In this document: in pieces, positions 33,615-44,112 of the stretch
Layout of the letters: every line of letters begins with the position of its first letter
Numbering within the stretch: position 1 is the first letter of the stretch
Source: Dendrolimus kikuchii
Lineage: Eukaryota; Arthropoda; Insecta; Lepidoptera; Lasiocampidae
DNA length: 64,000 bases
Reading direction: 5' to 3'
Assembly (NCBI GenBank): GCA_019925095.2
Contig: CM034398.1
Location: forward strand, 1,808,001-1,872,000
The notes under the pieces: model-generated
What the model was told of the DNA's origin: nothing
Database searches by the model: none
Seen by the model: the letters and a program-made list of their open reading frames with translations, nothing else
Program-made: the position numbers and the translations under genes

Positions 33615-36600
33615 GGGGTCATGTCAGAAGCGTGCACGTCGCGATCCCCGCTGGCCCAGAGGGCCACAATTCTGACCAGAGTTCACCCGAGTGCAGTGCA
33701 CGATAGGGCGTCCCCCGCAGGCGACGCTCACCGATGCGCCCCCGTCGGTGTGGATTCTCGCGCATGCGGCGAAGGGGGCCGCCACCCTTCACGCAGCGCC
33801 AAACCTGGCGGGTCGAGAGGAGCAGAGTGCCGTATAGGCACGTGGAATGTGAGAGGTGGAATGAAAGATAAGATGGACGAAATGATTGATATAATGAATG
33901 AGAGAAGCCTGGATGCCTTATGTCTGACAGAGACAAAGCGGAAGGGGTGCGACGTCGATGACCTCCCCGGTGGCATGCTTGCTCTGTGGTCCGGCGTGGA
34001 CCTGGACGAGCGTGCGAGTGGGGGGGTAGGCGTCTTACTCTCATCCCGCTTTGTGTCTGGAGTAAAAGCTTATTGTCTGGTGAACCCGAGACTTCTCTGG
34101 GTCCGCCTAAAACTGGGGATCACGCGAGTTTTTCTGGTCGCAGCTTATGCTCCCGTAAGCTCAGCGGATCCCCAAGAACTCGAGAAGTTTTGGGAGTCTG
34201 TGAGAGAAATTCTGGATCTGGCTGAAGGGAACGAAAGACTAATTATGTGTGGTGATCTTAATGGCTGGGTGGGGACCAAACGAGACGGCCTTGAGGCTGT
34301 CCTTGGACCCTATGGTGACAAGAGAGTGAACGATGCTGGTAGGCCAATCATAGACGTATGCATGGAAAGAAACTTGCTTGTGTCGAACACCCTATTCCAT
34401 CATAAGGATATTCACACGTATACATGGAGAATGAATGATCAGAAAAGTATGATTGATCTGATTTTAATTGATAGTCGCCTCCGAAACACAATAATGGATA
34501 CAAGAGCCTACAGAGGCCCCACTCTTGAAACGGACCACTACCTGGTGATAAGCCGGTTTGTGGGCCTTTTCAAGAAGTGGAGGCACTGGCGAGTGCGTAC
34601 CAATTTCGGGGAGCTTGAAAGAATAAAGTGTGAAAAATTGGAAGATGTTAGTGTAAGGAGTATGTATGCGCGCCTAGTCGAAGAAAGGCTTGCAAAAGCG
34701 GACTTCTCCGACTTAGATGTGGATAATGACTGGGATAGTATGAAAGAAAGTATAGTGGAAAGCGCAAAAGAAGCATGTGGATGCGCGAAGAGGCACATAA
34801 CAACGAAAGGTGATGAATGGTGGGACGCGGATGTTAAATCCAGCGTAGAGAGAAAGAGAAAAGCCTGGCTGGATTATGTTGCTTCCTTGCAACAGAATGA
34901 CAGTATGAAAGAGATGAAGAAAGAAATTTATCGCCTCTGCAAGAATGAAACCAAAGCTTTAGTGAAAGAGAAGCGTGAAAGAATAAAATTGAAAGAAGAA
35001 GAGAAGCTGACGGAGAACTTCGAGGCGAATACCAAACTCTTTTGGAGAGAGGTTAAGAAGTCTCGGGGTTGTTCGTCAGCTTCCAGAATGGAAAGAATAA
35101 AATCTAAAGCAGGGGACGTTCTTGCTAACCCACAAGAGGTATTAGCGCGATGGAGTGAATATTTTAGAGAAATGTATGATAATATCCCGGATGCTGGCAC
35201 CACGACTGAGTCTGTGACCGACTCCGAGGAGTCAGCATCCGAGATCACTTTGGAAGAGATCGAATGGTCGATAAGAAGTCTGAAAAATGGAAAGGCAGTA
35301 GGAATCGATAGTGTGTCTGCTGAGATGATCAAATATGGTGGAACCTGCGTCCGGGACGCTTTCCTGTCCTTATGCAACTTGTGCTGGAGGACGGGAAAGG
35401 TTCCCAAGGACTGGAGGCGCGCTGTCATCGTGCCCTTGTATAAAGGCAAGGGGTCACGTATGGAGTGCGCCAGCTACAGGGCCATCAGTTTGATCAGCAC
35501 AGCATCTAAAGTGTATGCGAAGATTATTGAAAAGAGAATGAGAGTTGTATCCGATGGATTACTGTGGGATGCACAAGGTGGTTTCAGAAATGGAAGGGGA
35601 TGTATGGATCAAGTTTTCTCTCTCCGCAATATCGTAGAGAAGCAGCTGGCTATGGGCCGGAAGGTTTTCTGCGGTTTTGTGGATCTAGAGAAAGCATTTG
35701 ACAGGGTTGTGCGGAAGGACCTCTGGGACATATTGCCCGGATATGGGATTAATGGCCAATTGATGCGTGCTGTGCAGTCCACTTACGAGGGCTGTATGGC
35801 ATGCGTGCGAGTGGAAGGCAGCCTGTCGCCCTGGTTTGACGTCAATATTGGCGTCCGCCAGGGCTGCGTGCTGTCGGCTTTGCTGTTCATCCTATATCTG
35901 GACGATTGTCTCCAGAGAATAAGATTGATGGATGTTGGGGTACGGATGAGTGATCTAGTTGTAAGCACCTTGCTTTATGCGGATGATGCCGTGCTTTTAG
36001 CCGAATCGCCATCAGAACTGCAAACACTAGTCACAATGATGAAAGATGACTGTCAGGCGAGAGGCTTACATTTGAATGCGAAGAAAACAAAGGTTATGGT
36101 GTTTGAAAGAGAAGAAACCAGAACGAATGCAAGGATAATGGTCGATGATGTTATGCTGGAGCAAGTGAATGAGTTTGTATATCTTGGATGTGCTTTTAGC
36201 AGGGATGGAAGGTACACCGCTGATATAGAAAGAAGAGTGAATTTGGGGAATAGTTTAAATGGAGCGTTAGGTAAACTTCTAGGCGCTAAGAACCTCAGCC
36301 AGAAGGCCCAGCTCGCCGTACACAACGCGGTGCTGGTACCTACGCTCGTGTATGGAAGCGAGAGTTGGGTATGGAAGAAAGAGCATGAAAGTAGAGTAAA
36401 CGCGGTCGATATGCGAGCACTGCGCAAAATCTGCGGAGTGACGCTCGCGGACCGCGTTCGTAATACCGAAGTAAGAAAGAGAGTTGGTCTGAAAGAGAGT
36501 GTCGGGGTGAAGGTAAGGAAAGGAATGCTCCGGTGGTTCGGGCATGTGGAAAGAATGCATGATGAAAGAATGACTAAACAGATATACAATGCAAAAGTGG

Positions 36601-36827
36601 ATGGATACAGAAGTCGTGGAAGGCCACGACACACCTTCCATGATCAAATTGATCGTGTACTAGCAGAAGGTGATGTCAGGAGCCTTAAGAACAGACGAGC
36701 TTGCATGACAAAAGTTATGAATGTCAAAGAGGCAAGTGAGGTGTGTAAGAATAAGCCTAAATGGCACTCTGTTGTTCGTGCCTACCCCGCAAGGGAACTG
36801 GCGTGAAGTTATGTATGTATGTATGTA
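33615..36827 (+). mobile_element. Full-length RTE-clade non-LTR retrotransposon
   Basis: The element is about 3.2 kb, with a 6-nt leader, one long ORF and a 3' end of TATG repeats immediately after the stop codon. It is bounded by a perfect 11-bp target-site duplication, ATTAACTAAAG (33604-33614 and 36828-36838). Size, single EN-RT ORF and short tandem tail fit the RTE clade. It lies in the roughly 9.7-kb intron between host exons 2 and 3, antisense to that gene. The intact ORF and undiverged duplication indicate a recent insertion. At least 20 truncated copies of its 3' end occur in the window. Confidence 0.93.
33621..36806 (+). CDS. RTE endonuclease-reverse transcriptase polyprotein, 1061 aa
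   Basis: This protein drives target-primed reverse transcription of its own RNA. Residues 1-70 are a basic Ser/Arg/Ala-rich leader. An APE-type endonuclease spans about 71-312: GTWNVRGG (N76), TET (E104), GDLNGW (211-216), MIDLILI (277-283) and TDH (304-306), the catalytic residues of the family. The reverse transcriptase spans about 560-830, with GIDSVSAEMI, AISLISTASK, GGFRNGRG, FVDLEKAFDR (D688), VRQGCVLSALLF and YADD (786-789), so the catalytic Asp triad is complete. A C-terminal region with RWFGHVERM and RSRGRPRHTFHDQ is the part shared with the truncated copies. Length is normal for RTE and there are no frameshifts or stops. The start ATG is 6 nt inside the element. Confidence 0.93.
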   Translation: MSEACTSRSPLAQRATILTRVHPSAVHDRASPAGDAHRCAPVGVDSRACGEGGRHPSRSAKPGGSRGAECRIGTWNVRGGMKDKMDEMIDIMNERSLDALCLTETKRKGCDVDDLPGGMLALWSGVDLDERASGGVGVLLSSRFVSGVKAYCLVNPRLLWVRLKLGITRVFLVAAYAPVSSADPQELEKFWESVREILDLAEGNERLIMCGDLNGWVGTKRDGLEAVLGPYGDKRVNDAGRPIIDVCMERNLLVSNTLFHHKDIHTYTWRMNDQKSMIDLILIDSRLRNTIMDTRAYRGPTLETDHYLVISRFVGLFKKWRHWRVRTNFGELERIKCEKLEDVSVRSMYARLVEERLAKADFSDLDVDNDWDSMKESIVESAKEACGCAKRHITTKGDEWWDADVKSSVERKRKAWLDYVASLQQNDSMKEMKKEIYRLCKNETKALVKEKRERIKLKEEEKLTENFEANTKLFWREVKKSRGCSSASRMERIKSKAGDVLANPQEVLARWSEYFREMYDNIPDAGTTTESVTDSEESASEITLEEIEWSIRSLKNGKAVGIDSVSAEMIKYGGTCVRDAFLSLCNLCWRTGKVPKDWRRAVIVPLYKGKGSRMECASYRAISLISTASKVYAKIIEKRMRVVSDGLLWDAQGGFRNGRGCMDQVFSLRNIVEKQLAMGRKVFCGFVDLEKAFDRVVRKDLWDILPGYGINGQLMRAVQSTYEGCMACVRVEGSLSPWFDVNIGVRQGCVLSALLFILYLDDCLQRIRLMDVGVRMSDLVVSTLLYADDAVLLAESPSELQTLVTMMKDDCQARGLHLNAKKTKVMVFEREETRTNARIMVDDVMLEQVNEFVYLGCAFSRDGRYTADIERRVNLGNSLNGALGKLLGAKNLSQKAQLAVHNAVLVPTLVYGSESWVWKKEHESRVNAVDMRALRKICGVTLADRVRNTEVRKRVGLKESVGVKVRKGMLRWFGHVERMHDERMTKQIYNAKVDGYRSRGRPRHTFHDQIDRVLAEGDVRSLKNRRACMTKVMNVKEASEVCKNKPKWHSVVRAYPARELA

Positions 36828-36838
36828 ATTAACTAAAG
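36828..36838. repeat. 3' target-site duplication of the full-length RTE
   Basis: Exact copy of 33604-33614, following the (TATG)n tail. Confidence 0.9.
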
Positions 36839-36839
36839 C

Positions 36840-36945
36840 CGTAGTAGTTTAAGGAGTAGGCACGCGTTGGAATCTCAAAGGGCGCGGCTTCGAATTCTGG
36901 CCGGAAAGCATGCACTACTTGTAGCCGGCTCCTATATCTCGCTAT
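36840..36945 (+). repeat. SINE head-like sequence
   Basis: GGCACGCGTTGGAATCTCAA, CTTCGAATTCTGGCCGG and AAGCATGCACTACTTGTAG resemble the tRNA-derived SINE head but are diverged. It starts directly after the RTE target duplication. Confidence 0.45.
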
Positions 36946-37884
36946 TCATTCACTTGCCCTACCATTGGTTAATTTTTGTCATTTTTTTTAATGCTCTTCC
37001 GCCGGACGGACAAGGTTATCCAGCCTTATTTTTCTTTTTTAAGTTTTTATATTTCTTTTTATATATTTTATTCTTGTGTTTATCTTTTCTTTTGTCTTTT
37101 TTTTTCTTTATTTCTTTTTTATTCTTTATTACAAAAAAATCAACTTATTATTAGAACATTGAGTCCTTATTACAAGCTTTTATTTAACTTGCAATGGATG
37201 TATGTAAGTTCGGGTGGAATCTTGCAAGTTAAATTTGACCAAATTACCGGTTTCCGATTGAGCTGAAATTTTGCACACATGTATATACGTGATAATGCAA
37301 TAATATGGTACCATGGAGCTGATCTGATGATGGAGTCGGAACGTGGCCATAGGAACTCCTGTACTAAACAAGATGGACCCGTCGTGTTTGGGCTCGCTTT
37401 ACTTGTCTTGGCTAGCACTCTGTCGCTACATGATATCCAGGATCTCAAAAGCTTGTATTTAAAAACTCCTTTTTAAAAAAGCTAATTTTTTATTCTTTAC
37501 TACAAAAAAACAATTTATTTCTATAACATTGAGCCCTTATTTTCTATTAAAATTTCTTTGTTATGTCTATTGCTAAATTTTGTTTCTATTTCTATTCCTG
37601 TTTCGTCTTACTCAACTAATGCTTTTTATTCTATTTGGTTCTACATTTCCCCTATATTTACTTAAATATATGCTTAAATGTAAACATATGTATCTAATTG
37701 ATTTTATTGCGTAAGTTTACTTTTTTAACAACATTTAAGCAGTATTTTATGAAAGAAGTTTATACATTTTGGCATAATTAGCTACATATCAAATAAAAAC
37801 CGCCATCTTGCATCTTAACAGTCACTAAAACTACCTCTCGGTGTTGGTTATTTTTGACAGTTATTTATGAATTACTTTACCACC
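36946..37884. other. Host intron DNA, T-rich
   Basis: Long pyrimidine tracts (37020-37130). Low-complexity frames at 36867-37266 and 37170-37448 are not convincing genes. The motif ACAAAAAAATCAACTTATTA near 37131 has a partial repeat near 37500. Confidence 0.4.
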
Positions 37885-37978
37885 TCTTAACCTTACCCAT
37901 AAACTGGGTATGAATTTCACTAATCAGTTGCTGAGCAGTTTCTTAAAATTGAAGAAAAGATTATAAGTAAGGCCGTAC
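37885..37978. repeat. MITE (family E) right-end fragment
   Basis: CACTAATCAGTTGCTGAGCA to ATTATAAGTAAGGCCGTA. Confidence 0.68.
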
Positions 37979-38003
37979 ATGTATGGAGCTTATATTAAAT
38001 TTT

Positions 38004-38110
38004 AATGAATGAATGAATAAATGTCTTTATTGCACATACATTAAAGTACGATGGGCGGTCTTCTCGCCAAAGGCGATCCTCCAGACTACTCTATACAAAT
38101 ATTATCAACA
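38004..38110 (-). repeat. LINE 3' tail with (ATTC)n end
   Basis: GAATGAATGAATAAATGTCT then CGGTCTTCTCGCCAAAGGCG. Confidence 0.5.
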
Positions 38111-38704
38111 GCGACTTTACAGTATTTACTAATTTCACAATGATTAAAGATTACAATATTCCAATATTTAACCGATAGTAGGGCAAATGAACGGTCAGTA
38201 AAATATAAGAACCGGGCCTTACGCAGTTTTCAGACCCAATATAATGTGTATATTGTTACAATTACCACGTGCTAACGGTGAATGAATACATCATGATGAA
38301 ACATGATGAAGCTCTCAGAATGGTTAATTAACAGGTGTTTTTACCCCCTTACAGAATATTTTAATTCTAAGAAACAATATTTATGTAATTAATTGCAGAT
38401 AAATAATTATACCATAATTTATGACTTATAATGATTTTTTTTAGACATTTGGTTTTTTTTTTCTTATTGACTTGTTAACTAATGTTTGATTTATATAAGT
38501 ATTTTTAATAAAGCAATATTTTTTTCTTTTTTTGGATTATTTTAGTGACAAATAGTAGAAAAATTTAATGACATGTTAATAATAATATTATATAATGGCC
38601 TGGCAACATTATAAACTGCCTGTATTGCACGTTTGAAAGGACAAACTGTCGTTCCTACAAAGAACACAACATCTTCTTTAAATTATATGTATGTGACAGT
38701 TTAT

Positions 38705-38793
38705 GCAATAAATGATATTCTATTCTATTCTATTGTATTCTATTCTATTGTATTCTATTCTATTGTATTCTATTCTATTCTATTCTATTCTAA
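38705..38793. repeat. (TATTC)n pentanucleotide microsatellite
   Basis: About 17 units of TATTC with periodic TATTG variants. Confidence 0.9.
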
Positions 38794-38829
38794 ACCTACA
38801 CAACGAATAACCAATATCTGTTAAATGCG

Positions 38830-38930
38830 CCAATTCGCCTTAGATGAGCGTGGCGGGTATTGTGCCTATTTCCCTACAAGTGGAAGGCCCGAGCCCAGCA
38901 GTGGGACGTTTACGGGCTGTTATTATTATT
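38830..38930 (+). mobile_element. tRNA-derived SINE 3' end
   Basis: Contains CCCAGCAGTGGGACGTTTAC and GGGCTGTTATTATT. Confidence 0.7.
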
Positions 38931-38931
38931 G

Positions 38932-39178
38932 TCTGTCTGTCTGTCTGTTCCGCTTTCACGGAAAAACTACTGGAACGATTTGGCTGAAATTCATTATATA
39001 GGTATATGTATTTTCGATGCCGAGGTTGAACATAGGATACCTTTTATCCCGAAAAATGGGATAGTTTCCGGGATAATATATTTGTCTTTCTGTTTGTTAT
39101 GCTTTTACGGAAAAATTAATAGACCGATATTGATTATATCCTTTTCTAACGCAAGAGAAGCCGCGGTTAAAAGCTAGT
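38932..39178 (+). repeat. Helitron-like repeat, family H3
   Basis: Starts with a GTCT run and ends GCCGCGGTTAAAAGCTAGT. Confidence 0.55.
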
Positions 39179-39489
39179 CTCTTTATGACTTACAAAACAA
39201 TGCGATAATAATTGCAAGCAAGAGCCTGTTATTATGTAAATGGCTTCGTGACTGGTTAATCCATTAGAATGATATCATTACAGCAATCAACAATGGACAT
39301 AATATTTTGGTGGAGCGACGCTCCTTCGGCCTTGACCCGCGTGGGAGGCTACACCTAATCACCTCCGGTCATCATCCTCAGTAAACTGTTTACGGTTTCA
39401 TAACTGTATTAAGACGTACTGGAGAGTCTGTAGTTGACGAGGACACTGACGTCGCTAGATCTGACTAATTTCTAGTCGTATGCAAGCCC

Positions 39490-40108
39490 CACGCATTCCC
39501 CTTATGACTGACTACCCGTCGGCCTTGCACATCATAAATGCGCGCGCAGTACTTGATCATTATTTTGCTGCGATGTTATTTTAAAACTGCGATATCTCCT
39601 AAGATATTCATTGAAATCGAATGATGTAAATGGCAATTTTGTTCTAAATTAAATACTTGTGATAAATAACGTATTTATTTGGATAAGGATTAATATCATG
39701 TTTATAAATACACCTTCGTAAATAATGCATTATTTTAGAAGAAATTTGGTTAGCATAAAAAAGGTTATAGTGAGCCAATCTTAAAAGATAGACATATGCT
39801 GTCGCGGACTTTTTTTAGAACTTTTAAAGGGGAACAATTCTGTCACACATGATTTTTGTGAAACTTTAACCGTTTACGCAGCGCACGCAGCGGAAGCTCT
39901 CAAAAGGAAAAATAACCCCGATTTTGAAACATTCTTCATTGGTGCTCCGCTCCTATTGGTCTTAGCGTGATGATATATAGCCTATAGCCTTCCTCAATAA
40001 ATGGGCTATCCAACACTAAAAGAAATTTTCAAATCAGAGTAGTAGTTTCTGAGATTAGCGCGTTCAAGCAAACAAACTTTTCAGCTTTATATATTTGTAT
40101 AGATGTCG
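39490..40108 (-). mobile_element. Helitron-type repeat, copy 1
   Basis: The minus strand starts TCTATACAAATATATAAAGC. The body is nearly identical to 49100-49695. Confidence 0.68.
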
Positions 40109-40377
40109 GTCTTATCTGCTGCAGACACGGTGCAATTTCTTAGCGTGTAAGGGCCCTTAGTTTCGCTCCTGATGCTGCAAAGGTATATAGGCGACGGTCA
40201 CCACTTTCCATGAGCTTTCGTATGCCAACTTCGCAATAAAAAAGGATGATGGCGTTGTATCGGCAATGTACTAGAAATAATCATTGCCAACCTTGATTTT
40301 TACCTACATCGTTTACCAACCAATAAAGAAAAAGTCGGAAATATTTCCGCTTGGTCTAAATTTTCAATGAAAAATCT

Positions 40378-40922
40378 TATACTAATATATAAAGAAGTAA
40401 GAAAGAGAGTTGGTCTGAAAGAGAGTGTCGGGGTGAAGGTAAGAAAAGGAATGCTCCTGTGGCTCGGGCATGTGGAAAGAATGCATGATGAAAGAATGAC
40501 TAAACAGATATACAATGCAAAAGTGGATGGATGCAGAAGTCGCGGAAGGCCAGACACACCTTCCATGATAAAATTGATCGTGTACTAGCAGAAGGTGATG
40601 TCAGGAGCCTTAAGAACAGACGAGCGTGCTTGACAAGTTATGAATGTCAAAGAAGCAAGTGAGGTGTGTAAGAATAAGCCTGAATGGCGCTCTGTTGTTC
40701 GTGCCTACCCCGCAAGGGAACTGGCGTGAAGTTATGTATGTATAAAGCTGAAGAGCTTCTTTGTTTGCTTGAACTCGCTAATCTCAGGAACTACTGGTTT
40801 GATTTGAAAATTTCTTTCAGTGTTAGATAGCCCGTGTATCGAGGAAGGCTGTAGGCTATATATCATCAGCTTAAACCAATAGGAGCACCAATGAAAAATG
40901 TTTCAGTCGCAGGCAGAAGCTA
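40378..40922 (+). mobile_element. Short Helitron-type element carrying an RTE insertion
   Basis: The 5' part ACTAATATATAAAG and the rest (40741-40922, ending AAGCTAG) become continuous when the RTE fragment is removed. Confidence 0.68.
40395..40740 (+). mobile_element. RTE 3' fragment inserted in a Helitron-like repeat
   Basis: Flanked by TATAAAG (40388-40394, 40741-40747). The host sequence on both sides rejoins as the 5' end of a Helitron-type repeat. Confidence 0.85.
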
Positions 40923-41607
40923 GTTACTGAATATTTATAAATGTTGAGAAAATCACATAAATGTTATTAATGATTTGAAGGTTAATCAAGTATAAATACA
41001 TATTAATAGGTACAATATATCAAGACTTGAACTTGGCCTGCCTGTAAACCAGTAAGTCAAGTTCACGTGTATCCTTAAATATTTAAATACGATTTTAAAT
41101 AAAAAATTTAGATAAGAAATATAACAAAAATTTTGTGGTATGTAAGAGCAGTAAGAGAATATTATTATTATCTTATAGTAATCGTCAATACTTATTTTTT
41201 TAAGGAAAAAGTGTATGTATTTTCAAAATCGGATTAAATAGGAAGAATTCGCATCTGCATTTTCATTATATAAGAACCCTTCATACACAAGCCCGACTCG
41301 CACGTGGCCACTATTTTTTTTGCTTTTTCTAGACCAGATTTAATAATATTTTCTTAAGTTTGCGCGACTTCTATACATATAGTAAATAATAACCATAAAC
41401 AAAATTAAAATGAACAAGTTGGGGGTAGGCTAAATAAAACTTTAACAATACTCGTCGACACTTGACATTTTTGTCTTCCGTGATCACGGCCACTGAAAAA
41501 TGGCCGAAGCGTCGGAATAACAAAAATCAAATAAATTACCGCGCTTAAAACCGTTAAAACGTAGTTTTATAATAGATTTAATAAATAAAAAGTAATTATC
41601 TATATTT

Positions 41608-41905
41608 AGGATCCGAAAATATGCCGAAATCGAAGAGCTGGTGGATGAGCCCAATATAATAGGCGAGAGCAAGATACATCGCTTGCGCTGGCTTGGCCTC
41701 CTACATAGAATGGGGGAGGATCAAGCGATGAAAAGAGCCTATCTGAGTAGACCGGTCGGCCCAGATATCGATGGAGTGACGTAGTGGAGGCTGATCTGCG
41801 CGAGCTTCATGCCGAGCATTGGAAGGAGACAGCGCTGAACAGGAAGGAGTGGAGTATTCTCATTTCGGAGGCCAGGACTCATTTTGGATCGTTGAGCCAC
41901 AGCAG
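41608..41905 (+). pseudogene. 3' end of a second RTE-like LINE with a GTTA tail
   Basis: The plus strand reads IRKYAEIEELVDEP, IHRLRWLGLLHRMGEDQAMK, then with one small deletion EADLRELHAEHWKETALNRK and EARTHFGSLSHSS before the stop. A GTTA repeat tail follows directly. The RLRWLGxxxRM motif parallels RWFGHVERM of the main RTE family but the sequence is clearly different. Confidence 0.66.
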
Positions 41906-41954
41906 TTAGTTAGTTAGTTTAATTATCTATATTTAGGCAGAAAAAGATTATAAT

Positions 41955-42200
41955 ATGAGTTTTTGACGCGAACTGAAAGGAGACGTTGTGCTGTGCAGTT
42001 TTATTTTCTAAAAATGTATAAAATTACTCTAAAATGAACAATTGTTGTAGGATATTGATAGTTTTTGCGAGAAATGTGAACTATATAGCCAAATGTGGCC
42101 TTTGGACTTTTCACAAGGACTCTGTTGAGTGACGTCGATTGTAGCCTACAATACAACAGCGCCTGGCTTAAAGGCCTAGTTGCCAAGGCTTAAAAAAAAA
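41955..42200 (+). mobile_element. B-type retroposon next to host exon 2
   Basis: Its A-rich tail ends at 42200, about 10 nt from the exon 2 end (42210), inside the intron and antisense to the host gene. Confidence 0.82.
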
Positions 42201-42209
42201 GATATTAAC

Positions 42210-42342
42210 CTCAAAACTGGAGTGAACCTGTGGAGCCCTGAGGGTGTCCCTTTGGAGCCCCGTCGCGGCCAGCACGGCGGCGCTGTTGCCGCACGCCAGG
42301 CACAGAAGTGATAGCGCCAAGAACGCCGTGAGAAGTGGACTT
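42210..42342 (-). CDS. Host gene, exon 2: TM3 of the tetraspan protein
   Basis: This 133-nt exon is too short to stand out as an ORF. The acceptor is TTTCTTTATAG. The first base completes a glycine codon begun by the GG at the end of the exon at 61027, and the next 44 codons are open. They encode a hydrophobic helix (SPLLTAFLALSLLCLACG, then NSAAVLAATG) followed by a polar loop, LQRDTLRAPQVHSSFE. In a four-helix topology this is TM3 plus the start of the second outer loop. The donor is taken as GAG/GTTAAT; CAG/GTTCAC, 18 nt earlier, is also phase 0 and could be an alternative. The A-rich tail of a dispersed retroposon lies about 10 nt beyond the donor. Exact phase agreement on both sides is the main support. 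Confidence 0.64.
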
Positions 42343-42627
42343 CTATAAAGAAAAAAACATGATTTATTTATTCATTCATTCCAACCACTGTTGTGCTTAT
42401 AAATCATAAGTAGATATTTGACTTGAAATTCCCGCGGGAATCCCGGGACACAAAGTACCTCAGCGTTTAAAATTGTTATCGATCAATGAAAAAATCACAT
42501 TGGAATTCGATTTTTTTTATATCTGGCTGTTTTAAATCGTTCCCAGATGAACTCCCGCGGGATTCCCAGGATAAAAGGTGGCGCAGATTTTAAGATTACT
42601 ATATCTTGTATGTATACTTATATATAC

Positions 42628-42822
42628 TGCTGTCCCGGCAGACGTTGTTCTGCCCTGAAGAAATAAAATTTAGAACCCGATTGCAGCGCCACCTACCGGG
42701 TCCAATTGTGAATCTAAACCATCCTCGAATCCACTTGAACATACACAAAAAAAAATCATTCAAATCGGTCCAGCCGTTTAGGACGGGTTCACTGTCAACA
42801 CACGTACAGAAGAATTATATAT
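42628..42822 (-). repeat. Helitron-like repeat, family H2, partial
   Basis: Contains CTGTCCCGGCAGACGTTGTT and GCGCCACCTACCGGGTCC. Confidence 0.58.
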
Positions 42823-42835
42823 ATAAACATATATA

Positions 42836-43064
42836 CATACATACATATATATATAACTTCACGCCAGTTCCCTTGCGGGGTAGGCACGAACAACGGAGCG
42901 CCATTCAAGCTTGTTCTTACACACCTCACTCGCTTCTTTGACATTTCATAACTCTTGTCATGCACACTCGTCTGTTCTTAAGGCTCCTGACATCACCTTC
43001 TGCTAGTACACGATCAATTTGATTATGGAAGGTGTGTCGTGGCCTTCCACGACTTCTGCATCCT
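42836..43064 (-). mobile_element. RTE 3' fragment with TSD
   Basis: Flanked by TAAACATATATA (42824-42835, 43065-43076). Confidence 0.87.
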
Positions 43065-43109
43065 TAAACATATATATAACTTATGTATATAGAGTATAGA
43101 TATATATTT

Positions 43110-43315
43110 ATTATTAAAATGTAAGTAATCGTAGAATAATGATGTATACCACCGTCGCCACTCCTAATCAGCAATATTCTTGCCACGGTTTCTCTGGAAG
43201 AGATCGCTCTTTAGTGATAAGACCGCCCTCTTTACACAACTAGAATAATACCAGTTCATAAATTTTCTGTAATGATGTACATACATTAAAGTGTTATTCT
43301 ATCTATCTATAACCA
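43110..43315 (+). mobile_element. LINE 3' end (CR1-like) tail
   Basis: Contains TTCTTGCCACGGTTTCTCTG, GAAGAGATCGCTCTTTAG and AAAGTGTTATTCTATCTATC. A common lepidopteran LINE 3' region; counterpart at 57655. Confidence 0.6.
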
Positions 43316-43849
43316 AGTTTAGTAAATACTCTCTGTTTACTACGACCGTTTGACTTGACTTGAAAGTTTCATATAAAACTTTATAATAGCCCTCCAATAC
43401 AGTCAATAAAGCTAACAATTATCGCACAATATTATTGACTGGTGAAAGTTCGCACGTCGATCAATATCTTAATTACTCGTCACTGGTGTTGATTGCTTTA
43501 GGCGTCTCTTCGCGTAGGAAGCCAATTTCAAAACCGGATACTTAAAAGTATCAATATTATACTATCCTAGTTTTATCGTAACCTCTAACATAGCTGATAG
43601 CTGTACTGTCTATCTCAAATACGACGGTATTGCTGACACTTGCCATAGAACATAACTTGTAGGAGTGTTATTGCTCGCGGACGCCGGCGGTTGGCTGGCA
43701 TCCGGAGACGCAGGTATGCGCATAACTTCCCACCCTGAATAATACCGCTTCGGGGGGCCTTTAGCTATCAAGGGAGCAAAGGATTCATCACCCCCGCTGA
43801 CGAAGTGGATGTGTTCTGATTCCAGGGGCACATTCAGGCACTTTTTGCG
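43316..43849. other. Host intron DNA
   Basis: The 73-codon minus frame at 43610-43831 has no recognised family or splice context. Left unassigned. Confidence 0.4.
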
Positions 43850-44112
43850 CTGGATCGGACTGGGCGTAACTACGTTCTAAGTCTCAGCCTTTCCTACATA
43901 AAAAGCGCGGGGCACATGGGAGGAGGGTGGTTTCAGTGGGTAGTGGTTGTTGCCCGTGCAACTTCTCGGAATCTCCACACAAGCTGGCTTGATTATTGTT
44001 CGGATTGCCCCTTATCAACAGGGAAAGCCTTCATGATCAACTATGGTCTAATCCCTTGCAAAGGACCCGATATTGTGCGTAAATAGCATTTCCCCCGCCT
44101 TAAAAAAAAAAG
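43850..44112 (+). mobile_element. Diverged family C-like retroposon
   Basis: Contains GGTGGTTTCAGTGGGTAGTG and ends in an A-run. Similarity to 9028-9300 is patchy. Confidence 0.5.

Noticed and set aside
33619..34044. 141-codon minus-strand frame at the RTE 5' end
   Set aside because: Shadow of the GC-rich RTE N-terminal region; the plus strand has the endonuclease motifs.
36053..36647. Long minus-strand frames inside the RTE ORF
   Set aside because: Antisense shadows of the RTE coding sequence; the same shadows appear opposite every RTE fragment.
36867..37266. Plus-strand hydrophobic frames (FLYFFLYILFLCLSF)
   Set aside because: Translation of a T-rich low-complexity stretch; no start context, family or splice support.
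38705..38793. CRISPR-like array
   Set aside because: The repeat unit is 5 bp with no spacers; a microsatellite.
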